Origin: Fimivicinus intestinavium
GTDB lineage: Bacteria > Bacillota > Clostridia > Oscillospirales > Acutalibacteraceae
Reading direction: 5' to 3'
Length of the DNA: 64,000 nucleotides
Assembly (NCBI GenBank): GCA_018715765.1
Contig: DVKY01000027.1
Coordinates: 1-64,000, forward strand
Below the pieces are notes generated by a model. The model saw nothing but the letters and a program-made list of their open reading frames with translations, made no database searches and was not told the DNA's origin. Positions 27,048 to 35,052 of this stretch are shown here, one piece after another. The position numbers and the translations under genes are program-made. Every line of letters begins with the position of its first letter. The first letter of the stretch is position 1.

Positions 27048-27362
27048 CTATTTTACCACAAAAACATGACAACTGTATGTCATCTTCCATACAGCGGCCG
27101 TATGAAAGGCCAGCCATAATCGTCTGTAAAACGGCACACGGATAATCCTCTGTCCGGTGGTGATGACCTCTATCCCAGCCTGTGAAAGCTGCCGTTGGCG
27201 GATATATTCCCCTACTGTCATTCCGCACAGCATGACGAAGCCCTTCTGAAAGTAAAAAGAAGGCAGGGCCGTCTGCCGTGCGATGCTCTGGATATCAGTT
27301 CCCCACGGAGGCTTTCTCCGATATGCTGTATCGCTGGCACCAATGCTTTCCACCCAGCCCAT
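27048..27362 (-). pseudogene. Degraded AraC-family regulator fragment
   Basis: The reading MGWVESI..., then SFYFQKGFVMLCGMTVGEYIRQRQLSQAG, matches the start of AraC-type DNA-binding domains of the kind normally fused to a GyrI-like domain. The match ends shortly after EVITTGQRII; continuing signal (DDYGWPFIRPLYGR) is in another frame at about 27.10 kb. The second helix-turn-helix and the rest are missing. It is a broken gene. Nothing else coding is visible in 26849-27578. Confidence 0.6.
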
Positions 27363-27578
27363 GTGCTACATCGCGCTTTGCAGAGCGGTGAAAAGCGTGG
27401 TATCATAGCAATACCGGCTGTGCCGGAATTCGGATTATAGGAGCCTGCTGTTTGAAACGAAACAACGCTTTGGAGATTGTGCTCTGACCGGGCAGGTCGG
27501 CACACAGCCGCAAGCTTCCCCCTGCCCCTGTTTAAAAAGGGCAAAATATTGAAAAACAATATGTAGGAGGAGCCAATC

Positions 27579-28205
27579 ATGAATTCAAAAAATGTCATCA
27601 TACGCAGAGAAAACCCTAACGACTATACTGCTGTGGAGCACCTGACCCGTGAGGCCTTTTGGAATGTATACCGCCCCGGTTGTCTGGAGCACTATGTTCT
27701 GCATGTTCTACGCAATGATCCCGCCTTCGTGCCGGAGTTGGATCTGGTTATGGAGAAAGGGGGGCGGCTCATCGGCCATGTGATGTATATGCACGCGGCG
27801 ATTTGGACCGACAGCGGCCAGGACCTCCCTATCATGACCTTTGGCCCCATCAGCATCCATCCGGATTTTCAGCGGCAGGGCTATGGCAAGTTTTTGCTAG
27901 ATTTTTCCATAGAGAGAGCACGGGAGCTGGGGATAGGTGCTTTGTGCATTGAGGGCAACATAGATTTTTATGGAAAATCCGGCTTTGTGCTGGCCGGCTC
28001 CCGGGGCATTCGCTACCATGGGGAATCGGAGGCGAAGCTCGTGCCCTACTTTCTGCTCAAGGAGCTGAGGCCAGGATTTCTGGATGGCATTACGGGCATC
28101 TACTATACCCCGAAAGGATATTTTGTGGACGAGGAGGAGGCAGAAGCGTTTGATAAAAATTTCCCGTCAAAGGTCAAATGCAAGCTTCCCGGGCAACTTT
28201 TTTAA
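27579..28205 (+). CDS. GNAT family N-acetyltransferase
   Basis: A 208-residue acetyltransferase. The acetyl-CoA site is IMTFGPISIHPDFQRQGYGKFLLDFSIERARELG (motif A, Q/R-x-x-G-x-G at about 103-108), followed by YGKSGF (motif B). Substrates of this subgroup are unknown. An AGGAGGAG site lies eight bases before the ATG. It follows the AraC pseudogene in the opposite direction. Confidence 0.88.
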   Translation: MNSKNVIIRRENPNDYTAVEHLTREAFWNVYRPGCLEHYVLHVLRNDPAFVPELDLVMEKGGRLIGHVMYMHAAIWTDSGQDLPIMTFGPISIHPDFQRQGYGKFLLDFSIERARELGIGALCIEGNIDFYGKSGFVLAGSRGIRYHGESEAKLVPYFLLKELRPGFLDGITGIYYTPKGYFVDEEEAEAFDKNFPSKVKCKLPGQLF

Positions 28206-28222
28206 CTCAATAATAACAGACA

Positions 28223-28253
28223 GACGGCCTGCAGCTACCCGCCGCAGGCCGTC
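28223..28253. terminator. Hairpin after the GNAT gene
   Basis: GACGGCCTGC (28223-28232) pairs with GCAGGCCGTC (28244-28253) around an 11-base loop, 18 bases after the GNAT stop. It has no T-run, so it is a weak terminator at best. Between here and 28480 I see no gene, only a small CCAGCAT/ATGCTGG hairpin at about 28.45 kb. Confidence 0.4.
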
Positions 28254-28469
28254 TCAACCGTCAAAGCATGTTCACAAACTGCTCGCCGGGATTGCGCTGT
28301 AACCTGGCTCTCCGGCCGACAGAGCTTGTTGGCGAAACGCTTCCCTACGGAGTTTTCTGCTCCTGCGGTCACGCCCCGCAAGGCAGGAAACCAAGGAGGC
28401 TCACGCAGCTCTTGGCCCTGCACACCGAAAGCCCTGGTTTCCCTCCAGCATATCCATGCTGGATAAAAC

Positions 28470-28514
28470 AAAAAATAAAGCCCCATGCAAATGGCAACGC
28501 CATCCCCATAGGGC
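28470..28514 (-). terminator. Terminator of the zinc-ribbon gene
   Basis: On the minus strand, nested GCCC/GGGC, ATG/CAT and ATGGC/GCCAT pairs form a stem followed by TTTATTTTTTG, about 95 bases after the zinc-ribbon stop codon. Confidence 0.6.
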
Positions 28515-28608
28515 CTCTCATCGTCGAATCGCCAAAACAGCTGCTGGAAAGTGCCCTCCCGGCTGCCGCCGTTTTAAAATTGCACTTTCATCAACCCAGC
28601 CGTTTCAT

Positions 28609-28890
28609 TTATGCCTGGCCTTCCTTCTGCTTTGCGAAGCACTCGCTGCAATACACCGGGCGATCTTCGCGCGGGCGGAACGGAACCCTGGCTTCACCGC
28701 CGCAGGCGGCGCAGGTCGCGGTAAACATCTCACGCTCGGGCCTGGCGGCGTTCTTACGGGCGTCGCGGCAGGCCTTGCAGCGCTGGGGCTCGTTTACGAA
28801 GCCTTTCGCTTCATAAAACTCCTGCTCGCCGGCGGTGAAAACGAATTCCTCGCCACACTCTTTGCAAATGAGAGTCTTGTCTTCGTACAT
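28609..28890 (-). CDS. Zinc-ribbon domain protein (zf-trcl type)
   Basis: A 93-residue protein with two CxxC pairs in the N-terminal treble-clef-like domain (ICKECGEEF and RCKACRDARK) and a further two-pair ribbon at the C-terminus (CAACGGEARVPF, YCSECF). Such small proteins are common in Clostridia and are uncharacterised. ATG 28890 follows a GAGGT site. It lies downstream of a tRNA-like RNA and the sigma factor, all on the minus strand. Confidence 0.85.
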   Translation of the reverse strand: MYEDKTLICKECGEEFVFTAGEQEFYEAKGFVNEPQRCKACRDARKNAARPEREMFTATCAACGGEARVPFRPREDRPVYCSECFAKQKEGQA

Positions 28891-28919
28891 GTTTTTTACC
28901 TCGCTTGAAAAAAGTTTTT

Positions 28920-28983
28920 GCCCTCGGGCGGAATCGCACCGCCGCCGTTGGATGAACAACGCGCTACTTCTAAGATACCGGGC
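28920..28983 (-). ncRNA. tRNA-like RNA element
   Basis: On the minus strand this 64-base stretch starts GCCCGG and ends GAGGGC. It contains a CGTTG/CAACG hairpin with a CAT-containing loop in the anticodon position, then GGCGG/CCGCC with a seven-base TGCGATT loop resembling a T-arm. Only four acceptor pairs form and the D-arm is weak, so it is not a standard tRNA, and there is no CCA. It sits between the sigma factor and zinc-ribbon genes. It may be a decayed tRNA or a regulatory tRNA mimic. Confidence 0.45.
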
Positions 28984-29026
28984 GTATGAAGTTATGAAAC
29001 CGGCGTAAACGCCATGATCCCCTTGA

Positions 29027-29620
29027 TCAGCCTTCTGCCATAAACCTCAGCTTGCGCCTTACCCTTTGCAATGCGTTGTCCACCGATTTAGCGGTAGAAC
29101 CCAGCCGCGCTGCGATATTCTCATAGCTGCGGCCGCCGAGATATAACCGAATGACGCTGCGCTCAAACTTAGACAGGCTGCACGCCATCCATTCATCCAG
29201 CCGCGCCACCTCTTCCCGGGCGATCACAAGCTCCTCGGGATCAGGCTGTGCCTGCGGCAGACGCACGCTGCCATCGCTGAGCGAAATATAGGAATTCAGC
29301 GGGATATTTTTTTGCCTGCCCCCCGCGCGCACGGCGGACCGCATCCGGTTCGCAATGCAGACGGCAGCATAGGACCGAAAGGGAACGCCGTTCTCCCCGT
29401 CAAAGCCGTGCACGGCTGCCAGGAAGCCGAACATCCCCTCCTGCGCCAGATCCTCCGGCTCCATCGTGCCGCCGCCATATTTTGCGGCCAGCGCGTTCAC
29501 CAGCGGCACCAGGCGCGCCGTCAGAAGCGCCATCGCGCCTTTATCCCCAACGCGTGCTCTGGCAGCCAGCGATTCGTCCGTCAGCTGCTCCAGTTCTGCG
29601 TCAAATGCGGGATCCGGCAT
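29027..29620 (-). CDS. Sigma-70 family RNA polymerase sigma factor (SigH-like)
   Basis: A 197-residue sigma factor with regions 2 and 4. Region 2 spans LVNALAAKYGGGTMEPEDLAQEGMFGFLAAVHGFD and FRSYAAVCIANRMRSAVR. Region 4 is FERSVIRLYLGGRSYENIAARLGSTAKSVDNALQRVRRKL. The size and layout resemble SigH of sporulating Firmicutes, but other alternative factors are similar. ATG 29620 follows AGGAGGG. Confidence 0.85.
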   Translation of the reverse strand: MPDPAFDAELEQLTDESLAARARVGDKGAMALLTARLVPLVNALAAKYGGGTMEPEDLAQEGMFGFLAAVHGFDGENGVPFRSYAAVCIANRMRSAVRAGGRQKNIPLNSYISLSDGSVRLPQAQPDPEELVIAREEVARLDEWMACSLSKFERSVIRLYLGGRSYENIAARLGSTAKSVDNALQRVRRKLRFMAEG

Positions 29621-29925
29621 CAAAAGCCCTCCTCACAAGGGTCAATGAATACCCTCTTATAATACGCGGAAAATGCAGTTTTGTCAATCGAAATTTTTGT
29701 ATATTTTTGCTACTCCCTGTATTGCATCGGCGTACAAAGGGAAACAGGAGGGTTCCCGCTGCCATAGGCGCGGGCCGCAACGCTAAAAAGCACTGTTGCG
29801 CGCAACGGCTTCCCGCCAGCGCTTCTCCGTAAAATATGCCGGTCCCTTCAGGGGAAACGATGCATGCCCAACAAAGCATGAAAAGCGTTTTGAAGCGAAA
29901 CAATTCCCCCGTATAACATATAACA

Positions 29926-29959
29926 GCGCCCCTGCCAGCGTGGCGGCTGGCAGGGGCGC
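29926..29959 (-). terminator. Hairpin downstream of the small membrane protein gene
   Basis: A perfect 14-bp inverted repeat, GCGCCCCTGCCAGC with its complement, encloses a 6-base loop about 55 bases after the stop codon at 30014. There is no T-run. The stretch 29640-29925 upstream of the sigma factor has A/T-rich promoter-like DNA near 29.7 kb but no gene. Confidence 0.5.
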
Positions 29960-30013
29960 CGCTCTTTCTCTTCCAGGCCGGCGCAGGCGGGCCTTTTCCC
30001 CGGCCGCCTTGCG

Positions 30014-30238
30014 CTATTTCTTTTTGGAAACCTTCGGAATAATGATACACAATGCAACCACAATAACCGCTGCGGCCAAAGCGACGATCACCGGCCAGTA
30101 GGAGCGCTGGCCGGTAGCGGCTACCGGCACCGCCGCCTCAGGCGATACGGCAAACACCTGCAGCGCCGCCGCAAATACACCGCCCGCCATAAGGACGGCC
30201 AGAACGATGGCGATCACCCGCACAACCTTCTTGGACAT
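30014..30238 (-). CDS. Small membrane protein of unknown function
   Basis: A 74-residue protein with two hydrophobic stretches: an N-terminal signal-like segment (VVRVIAIVLAVLMAGGVFAAAL) and a C-terminal helix (VIVALAAAVIVVALCIII) followed by PKVSKKK. The short loop between would lie outside the cell. AAAGGATG precedes the ATG. It may be cotranscribed with the phosphohexomutase gene 35 bp upstream. I recognise no family. Confidence 0.65.
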   Translation of the reverse strand: MSKKVVRVIAIVLAVLMAGGVFAAALQVFAVSPEAAVPVAATGQRSYWPVIVALAAAVIVVALCIIIPKVSKKK

Positions 30239-30273
30239 GGCAAAGCATCCTTTCTATACTTTTGCAAATGAGG

Positions 30274-31998
30274 TCAGCCCTCAATCTTCATATACCGTTT
30301 CATATCCGCCGCGAGTGCGTCTGTCAACTGCTGCGCTTTTTCCCGCGTTTGCTCCCGCGCAGTGATATAGACCTTGATCTTTGGCTCTGTTCCGCTTGGG
30401 CGCACAATCACGCCGCTGCCGCCCGGCAACTTATAGGAGAGGACATTGGATTCGGGCAGTGTAATCTCCCGACGGACGCCGCTGGTCATATCCGTGGCGA
30501 CGCGTGTTTTATAATCGTAGAGCAGCGCCACCGGCAGGCCGCCGATCTCCCTGGGAGGCTGCTCGCGCAGAGCGCGCATCATGCCATCCATTTTCTCCAT
30601 GCCCTCCGCGCCCTCAAAGCTAAAATTCAGAAGGCTGCTCAGATACATGCCGTGTGCTTCGTACAAAGCATCCATCACCTGCAAAAGCGTTTTGCCCTGC
30701 TGCTTGTAGAAGGAGGCCATCTCACAAATCAGCAATGAGGCCACCACGGCATCCTTGTCGCGTGCATGTGTGCCGGCAAGATAACCGTAGCTCTCCTCCA
30801 TGCCGATGACGAAGCGCTCCGCCTCGCCCTTCTTTTCCAGATTCGTAATAAGCTCGCCAATATATTTGAAGCCGGTGAGCAGATCAACCGTTTTGGCGCC
30901 ATATTTTTCCGCTATAGCGGCCACCAGCTGTGTGGTCACAATGGTTTTCACCACGACCGGATCCTTTGGCAGCGTCCCTTTTGCCTTTCGCTGCGCCAGC
31001 AGGTAATCCGCCAGCAGCGCCCCGACCTCGTTGCCCGTCATCAGACGGTATTCCTCACCATCGCGCACGGCGATGCCAACGCGGTCGCAATCCGGATCTG
31101 TCGCAAGCAGGAGGTCCGCAGGATGCTCCTTTGCAAGCTCCAACGCACATTCAAACGCCTGACGGATTTCAGGATTCGGGAAGGGGCAGGTGGGGAAGTT
31201 GCCGTCCGGCAGCTCCTGCTGCGGAACAACCGTTACATCTGCAATCCCGGCCCGGCGCAGCACCTCCCGCACCGGCTTGTTTCCCGTGCCGTTGAGCGGA
31301 GTGTAAATCACCTTCAGGCCGGCGGTTTCACACGATTCCGGATGCACGCGCTGGGAAAGCACACGCGCATAAAACTCCTCGATCAGGCTCTCCTCAATCA
31401 GGCGGATCCGACCATCCCGGCACGCCTCGTCAAACCCCATGCGCTTGACGCCTTCAAACAGATCCACCTTTTCAATGCAGCGGTAGGTTTCCTCCGCCGC
31501 CTCATCCGTCATCTGATAGCCCTCGGGATCATAGCACTTATAGCCATTGTATTTGGCCGGGTTATGGCTGGCAGTGATGATAATGCCGGATTGGCAGCGC
31601 AGCCTGCGCACCGCAAAGGAGAGCATCGGAGTGGGCACCAGCTCCGGGAAAAAATGCACCACAATGCCGTTGGCCGCGAGCACGCCGGCGGCCTCCCGCG
31701 CAAAAAGATCTGATTTGATGCGGGAATCATAGGCAATCGCCACCTGCGGCGCCGTATAACGCGCGTTCAGGAAATCAGCCAGGCCCTGTGTCGCCTGGTT
31801 GACCGTATAAATGTTCATCCGGTTGGTTCCTGCGCCAAGCACGCCGCGCAGGCCCGCCGTCCCGAATGCAAGGTTGCGGTAAAAACGATCCAAAATCTCA
31901 TCCGGCTGCCCCTCAATCGCATCCAGCTCCGCTTTCAGCTCCGGGTCGAGCACGGCCTTCTCCCGCCAAAGCGCGTAAAGTGCATTGATATCGTTCAT
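30274..31998 (-). CDS. Phospho-sugar mutase (phosphoglucomutase/phosphomannomutase)
   Basis: A 574-residue alpha-D-phosphohexomutase. The substrate gate FGTAGLRGVLGAGTNRMN is near residue 45. The phosphoserine loop is TASHNPAKYNGYK, the metal loop is DPDCDRVGIA, the sugar-binding loop is GMEESYGYL, and the phosphate site RPSGTEPKIK is near the C-terminus. This length is typical of PgcA-type Firmicute enzymes that make glucose-1-phosphate or mannose-1-phosphate. ATG 31998 follows AAAGGATG. Confidence 0.93.
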   Translation of the reverse strand: MNDINALYALWREKAVLDPELKAELDAIEGQPDEILDRFYRNLAFGTAGLRGVLGAGTNRMNIYTVNQATQGLADFLNARYTAPQVAIAYDSRIKSDLFAREAAGVLAANGIVVHFFPELVPTPMLSFAVRRLRCQSGIIITASHNPAKYNGYKCYDPEGYQMTDEAAEETYRCIEKVDLFEGVKRMGFDEACRDGRIRLIEESLIEEFYARVLSQRVHPESCETAGLKVIYTPLNGTGNKPVREVLRRAGIADVTVVPQQELPDGNFPTCPFPNPEIRQAFECALELAKEHPADLLLATDPDCDRVGIAVRDGEEYRLMTGNEVGALLADYLLAQRKAKGTLPKDPVVVKTIVTTQLVAAIAEKYGAKTVDLLTGFKYIGELITNLEKKGEAERFVIGMEESYGYLAGTHARDKDAVVASLLICEMASFYKQQGKTLLQVMDALYEAHGMYLSSLLNFSFEGAEGMEKMDGMMRALREQPPREIGGLPVALLYDYKTRVATDMTSGVRREITLPESNVLSYKLPGGSGVIVRPSGTEPKIKVYITAREQTREKAQQLTDALAADMKRYMKIEG

Positions 31999-32238
31999 AA
32001 CTGTCCCATCCTTTCCGCAAGCCGAGGCTTGTCTTTGCAAGGTTGCCTGTTTGCACGGAAAGCGCACAAGCGCAGCCCGCGCCCAAAATATCCGTTTGCC
32101 TTCTCATCCGCCGAAAAGCATGGAACGCAAGCAGCGTTCCCACCCGCAGAAGCACAAATTTTCACAGGCCCTAAAAAGGCAGCTTTATTGTACCGCTTCC
32201 ATAGGGACCTGTCAACGAGGCTGTAGGCCAACTTTTCG

Positions 32239-32267
32239 TTGTTTTTCGATTAAAACACATGTATAAT
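32239..32267 (+). promoter_or_regulatory. Promoter for the comM-like gene
   Basis: TTGTTT (32239-32244), a 17-base spacer and TATAAT (32262-32267) lie in A/T-rich DNA about 65 bases before the ATG at 32334. Confidence 0.5.
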
Positions 32268-32333
32268 AAGTAATAACAATATAATAATCTATAAATTTGT
32301 ATTAAATTTCCCAAGAATGGAGAATTTTTAATT

Positions 32334-33869
32334 ATGTTTACCTCTGTAACCAGTCTCGGCCTGTTTGGGATGGAGACATTCCTGGTGGAAACGGAGTGCG
32401 ATCTCTCCGGCGGCCTTCCCCGCTTTGATATTGTAGGCCTGCCGGACACGGCAGTCAGCGAAGCGCGTGATCGCGTGCGCTCCTCCATCAAAAACTGCGG
32501 TATGGAGTTCCCTGTATCGCGCATCACCATCAACCTGGCCCCGGCCGACGTCCGAAAGGAAGGGCCGCTCTATGACCTGCCAATTCTCATCGCGCTGCTC
32601 AGCGCGACCCGGCAAATCACAGCAGAGCTCTCCGGTTGCGCCTTCCTGGGCGAGCTCTCCCTGGGCGGCGGCGTCCGCCGGATCAGAGGCGTGCTACCCA
32701 TGCTGCTGGAGGCAAAGAAAAGCGGCCTCAAAAATGTTTTCATCCCGGCGGAGAACGCGGCGGAGGGCGCTGCTGTTGCCGGCATCAACATTTTCCCGGT
32801 CGGGCACGTGACACAGCTGCTCGCCCACCTGCGCGGCCAGGAGCAGCTTGTTCCGGTGACGCCGCTCCAATTCAAGGCCTATGAAACCCCGGCGGGCCTG
32901 CCGGATTTTGCCGATGTGCGCGGCCAGTACGCCGCCAAGCGCGCCCTGGAGGTTGCCGCCGCAGGCGGGCACAACGTGCTGATGGTGGGCCCGCCCGGCT
33001 CCGGCAAAAGCATGCTGGCCAAGAGAATCCCCTCCATCCTGCCGGATATGAGCGAGAGCGAGGCACTGGAAACCACCAAACTCTATTCCATTGCAGGCGC
33101 GCTCCCCTCCGATATTTCCCTGATCCGTGCGCGCCCCTTCCGCTCGCCGCACCACACAGTTTCCTCCGCCGGTCTGTCCGGGGGAGGGGCTGTGCCGCAT
33201 CCAGGCGAGCTTTCGCTCGCGCACAACGGCGTGCTCTTTCTGGATGAGCTGCCGGAGTTTACACGCGCGGCCATGGAGGCGATGCGCCAGCCTATTGAGG
33301 ACGGGATAATCACGATCTCCCGCGTGGCGGGCGCCTTCTCCTACCCCTGCCGCGTGATGCTGGTGTGTGCGATGAACCCCTGCCCCTGCGGATATTTCGG
33401 CCATCCGACGCGGCGCTGCACCTGCCCGCCCGGCGCGCCCGCACGGTATCTCGCCCGCGTCTCCGGCCCACTGCTGGACAGGCTGGATATCCACATTGAA
33501 GTGCCGCCCGTGGATTTCCGTCAGCTATCTGGCGAAGAGGAAGCCGAGTCGTCCTCCGCCATACGCCACCGTGTGGAAAGCGCCCGGAAAATACAGCAGG
33601 CGCGCCTGCTGGGCACAGACGCCTCCTGCAACGCCCAGATGAACGCCGCACAGACGCGGCAGTTCTGCACGATGGCTGCGGGAGCCGCCGCACTGCTGGA
33701 AAAAGCCTTTGACGCCTTGGGGCTTTCGGCCCGCGCTTATGATAAGGTCCTGCGTGTCGCGCGCACAATTGCCGACCTTGCCGGGTCAGAAAAAATTCTA
33801 CAAGAGCATATCGCTGAGGCGGTGCAATACCGCAGCCTGGATCGCAAATTCTGGTCTGCCGCCAATTGA
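32334..33869 (+). CDS. comM: YifB family Mg chelatase-like AAA+ ATPase (ComM)
   Basis: A 511-residue protein. The N-terminal Lon-like fold is VETECDLSGGLPRFDIVGLPDTAVSEARDRVRSSI. The AAA+ module has Walker A GPPGSGKSML and Walker B LFLDELPEF, and a Mg-chelatase C-terminal domain carries FSYPCRVMLVCAMNPCPCGYFG and four cysteines. ComM is a branch-migration helicase in natural transformation of Proteobacteria; the Firmicute homologue is presumed to act on DNA too. No strong SD is seen. Confidence 0.93.
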   Translation: MFTSVTSLGLFGMETFLVETECDLSGGLPRFDIVGLPDTAVSEARDRVRSSIKNCGMEFPVSRITINLAPADVRKEGPLYDLPILIALLSATRQITAELSGCAFLGELSLGGGVRRIRGVLPMLLEAKKSGLKNVFIPAENAAEGAAVAGINIFPVGHVTQLLAHLRGQEQLVPVTPLQFKAYETPAGLPDFADVRGQYAAKRALEVAAAGGHNVLMVGPPGSGKSMLAKRIPSILPDMSESEALETTKLYSIAGALPSDISLIRARPFRSPHHTVSSAGLSGGGAVPHPGELSLAHNGVLFLDELPEFTRAAMEAMRQPIEDGIITISRVAGAFSYPCRVMLVCAMNPCPCGYFGHPTRRCTCPPGAPARYLARVSGPLLDRLDIHIEVPPVDFRQLSGEEEAESSSAIRHRVESARKIQQARLLGTDASCNAQMNAAQTRQFCTMAAGAAALLEKAFDALGLSARAYDKVLRVARTIADLAGSEKILQEHIAEAVQYRSLDRKFWSAAN

Positions 33870-33887
33870 AACACCGCCGGATCCCCG

Positions 33888-33913
33888 GCCGGGAGAGGTT
33901 CATCCCTCCCGGC
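33888..33913. terminator. Shared hairpin between convergent comM and rlmA
   Basis: GCCGGGAG (33888-33895) pairs with CTCCCGGC (33906-33913). It overlaps the methyltransferase stop codon. The loop is ten bases and there is no T-run. Confidence 0.4.
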
Positions 33914-34730
33914 GATAGCATAAAAAATCAAAGCCGATCTCCGTTGTAAGCGCTGAAAGGGAAGCCAGCTTTTCCCGGTCTCTGACAGAGGTCTTCCAAT
34001 GGTACGGCGTCATGGTGAAAAGATCCTGAATTTCCCCATTGCTGTGCAGCGTGGTTTCGCCGCGCACCGGCACACGCTTTTGAAAGACGAAGCCCGGATA
34101 AGCAGTATCCTTTCTTTCGTTTTCATAGGGCCGGTCATACACCGCCTGTTTGAGCTGATAGAGATGGCGGGGAGCCGCCACGGCCAAGAGCAACATCCCG
34201 CCCGGCTTCACCACGCGGGCAAATTCCTTGGGCACGATAGGGGCGAAAACGCTCAGCAGACAGTCGGCGGCCTCATCGGACACCGGCATATGAAAAATGC
34301 TGCCAACCGCCAGTTCTAAGCCCGGATAGCGCTTTGCCGCCATGCGGACAGCGATCTTGGAGATATCTACCCCTGCCGCCTGCGCCTCTATCCCCTCTGC
34401 ATGCAGCGCGCTCAGCAACCGGCCCGTATAATAACCCTCGCCGCAGCCTGCATCTAAAACAGCCGGCCTTTTCTCTTCTGCCAACCGCTCTAATACAAGC
34501 GCGTTCAAACAATTACTGAACAGCTCATAGCGGCCTGCGTCGAGAATCCGCCGACGGGCCGCAAGCATCTCACCGCCGTCGCCAGGGAGTCTGGTATGCA
34601 TCCGGTTGGCAGGCAAAAGATGCACATAGCCCTCTTTTGCAATATCAAAACTGTGCCCCTGCGGGCAAATATAGCGCTTCTCCTCCCGCTCCAACTTCTG
34701 CATACATACAGGGCATGCAAAAAAGGACAT
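33900..34730 (-). CDS. RlmA-like 23S rRNA guanine-N1 methyltransferase
   Basis: A 276-residue SAM-dependent methyltransferase with the N-terminal zinc finger of the RlmA family: CPVCMQKL, then YICPQGHSFD and KEGYVHLL. The SAM site is AVLDAGCGEGYYTG, and later motifs are ADCLLSVFAPI and EFARVVKPGG. RlmA(I) modifies G745 and RlmA(II) G748 of 23S rRNA; which applies here is not decided. An AAAGGAGG site precedes the ATG. Confidence 0.88.
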   Translation of the reverse strand: MSFFACPVCMQKLEREEKRYICPQGHSFDIAKEGYVHLLPANRMHTRLPGDGGEMLAARRRILDAGRYELFSNCLNALVLERLAEEKRPAVLDAGCGEGYYTGRLLSALHAEGIEAQAAGVDISKIAVRMAAKRYPGLELAVGSIFHMPVSDEAADCLLSVFAPIVPKEFARVVKPGGMLLLAVAAPRHLYQLKQAVYDRPYENERKDTAYPGFVFQKRVPVRGETTLHSNGEIQDLFTMTPYHWKTSVRDREKLASLSALTTEIGFDFLCYRREG

Positions 34731-34803
34731 TGCGGGTTCCTCCTTTTGCGACTCTCCTCGCCGGTAATATCGCGTTTTTCATATTTTCCACAAAGTTTTC
34801 AAC

Positions 34804-34882
34804 CGAATAAGATGGTAGATCTGGAATCCGAAATTTGATTCAGGCGTTAGACGCCAGACGTGGTTTCCTTCAGGTTTCTGAC
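34804..34882 (-). repeat. Interspersed repeat, copy B
   Basis: Read on the minus strand it begins GTCAGAAACCTGAAGGAAAC and continues through GTCTGGCGTCTAACGCCTGAA. It matches copy A (5.3 kb) over CAGAAACCTGAA and copy C (44.2 kb) over the GTCTGGCG(T/C)CTAA segment. The surrounding gap 34731-35052 also has a GGCGGC..GCCGCC hairpin (34951-34976) and a short minus-strand reading (MMGGVPLGMPPQSVKEVF...) that probably belongs to the repeat and not to a gene. Confidence 0.55.
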
Positions 34883-35052
34883 TCGGCGGCAGGCTCAGGC
34901 GGTCGGCGATGCTCCGTATACGGATACTAAAAACCTCTTTGACAGACTGAGGCGGCATCCCAAGCGGGACGCCGCCCATCATTTTTGCTTTGGCCTCATC
35001 AGGCGGGTCGCCACAACAAGGCAGGGGCCGCCTGCACTGGGCGGGGCAGCGT

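Noticed and set aside
26905..27228. A 107-codon minus-strand open frame in the AraC remnant
   Set aside because: It is in a different frame from the AraC match for most of its length and shows no family motif; it is part of the decayed region.
34862..35010. Short minus-strand peptide MMGGVPLGMPPQSVKEVF...
   Set aside because: It lies partly in repeat copy B, has no ribosome binding site and is probably translated repeat DNA, not a gene.
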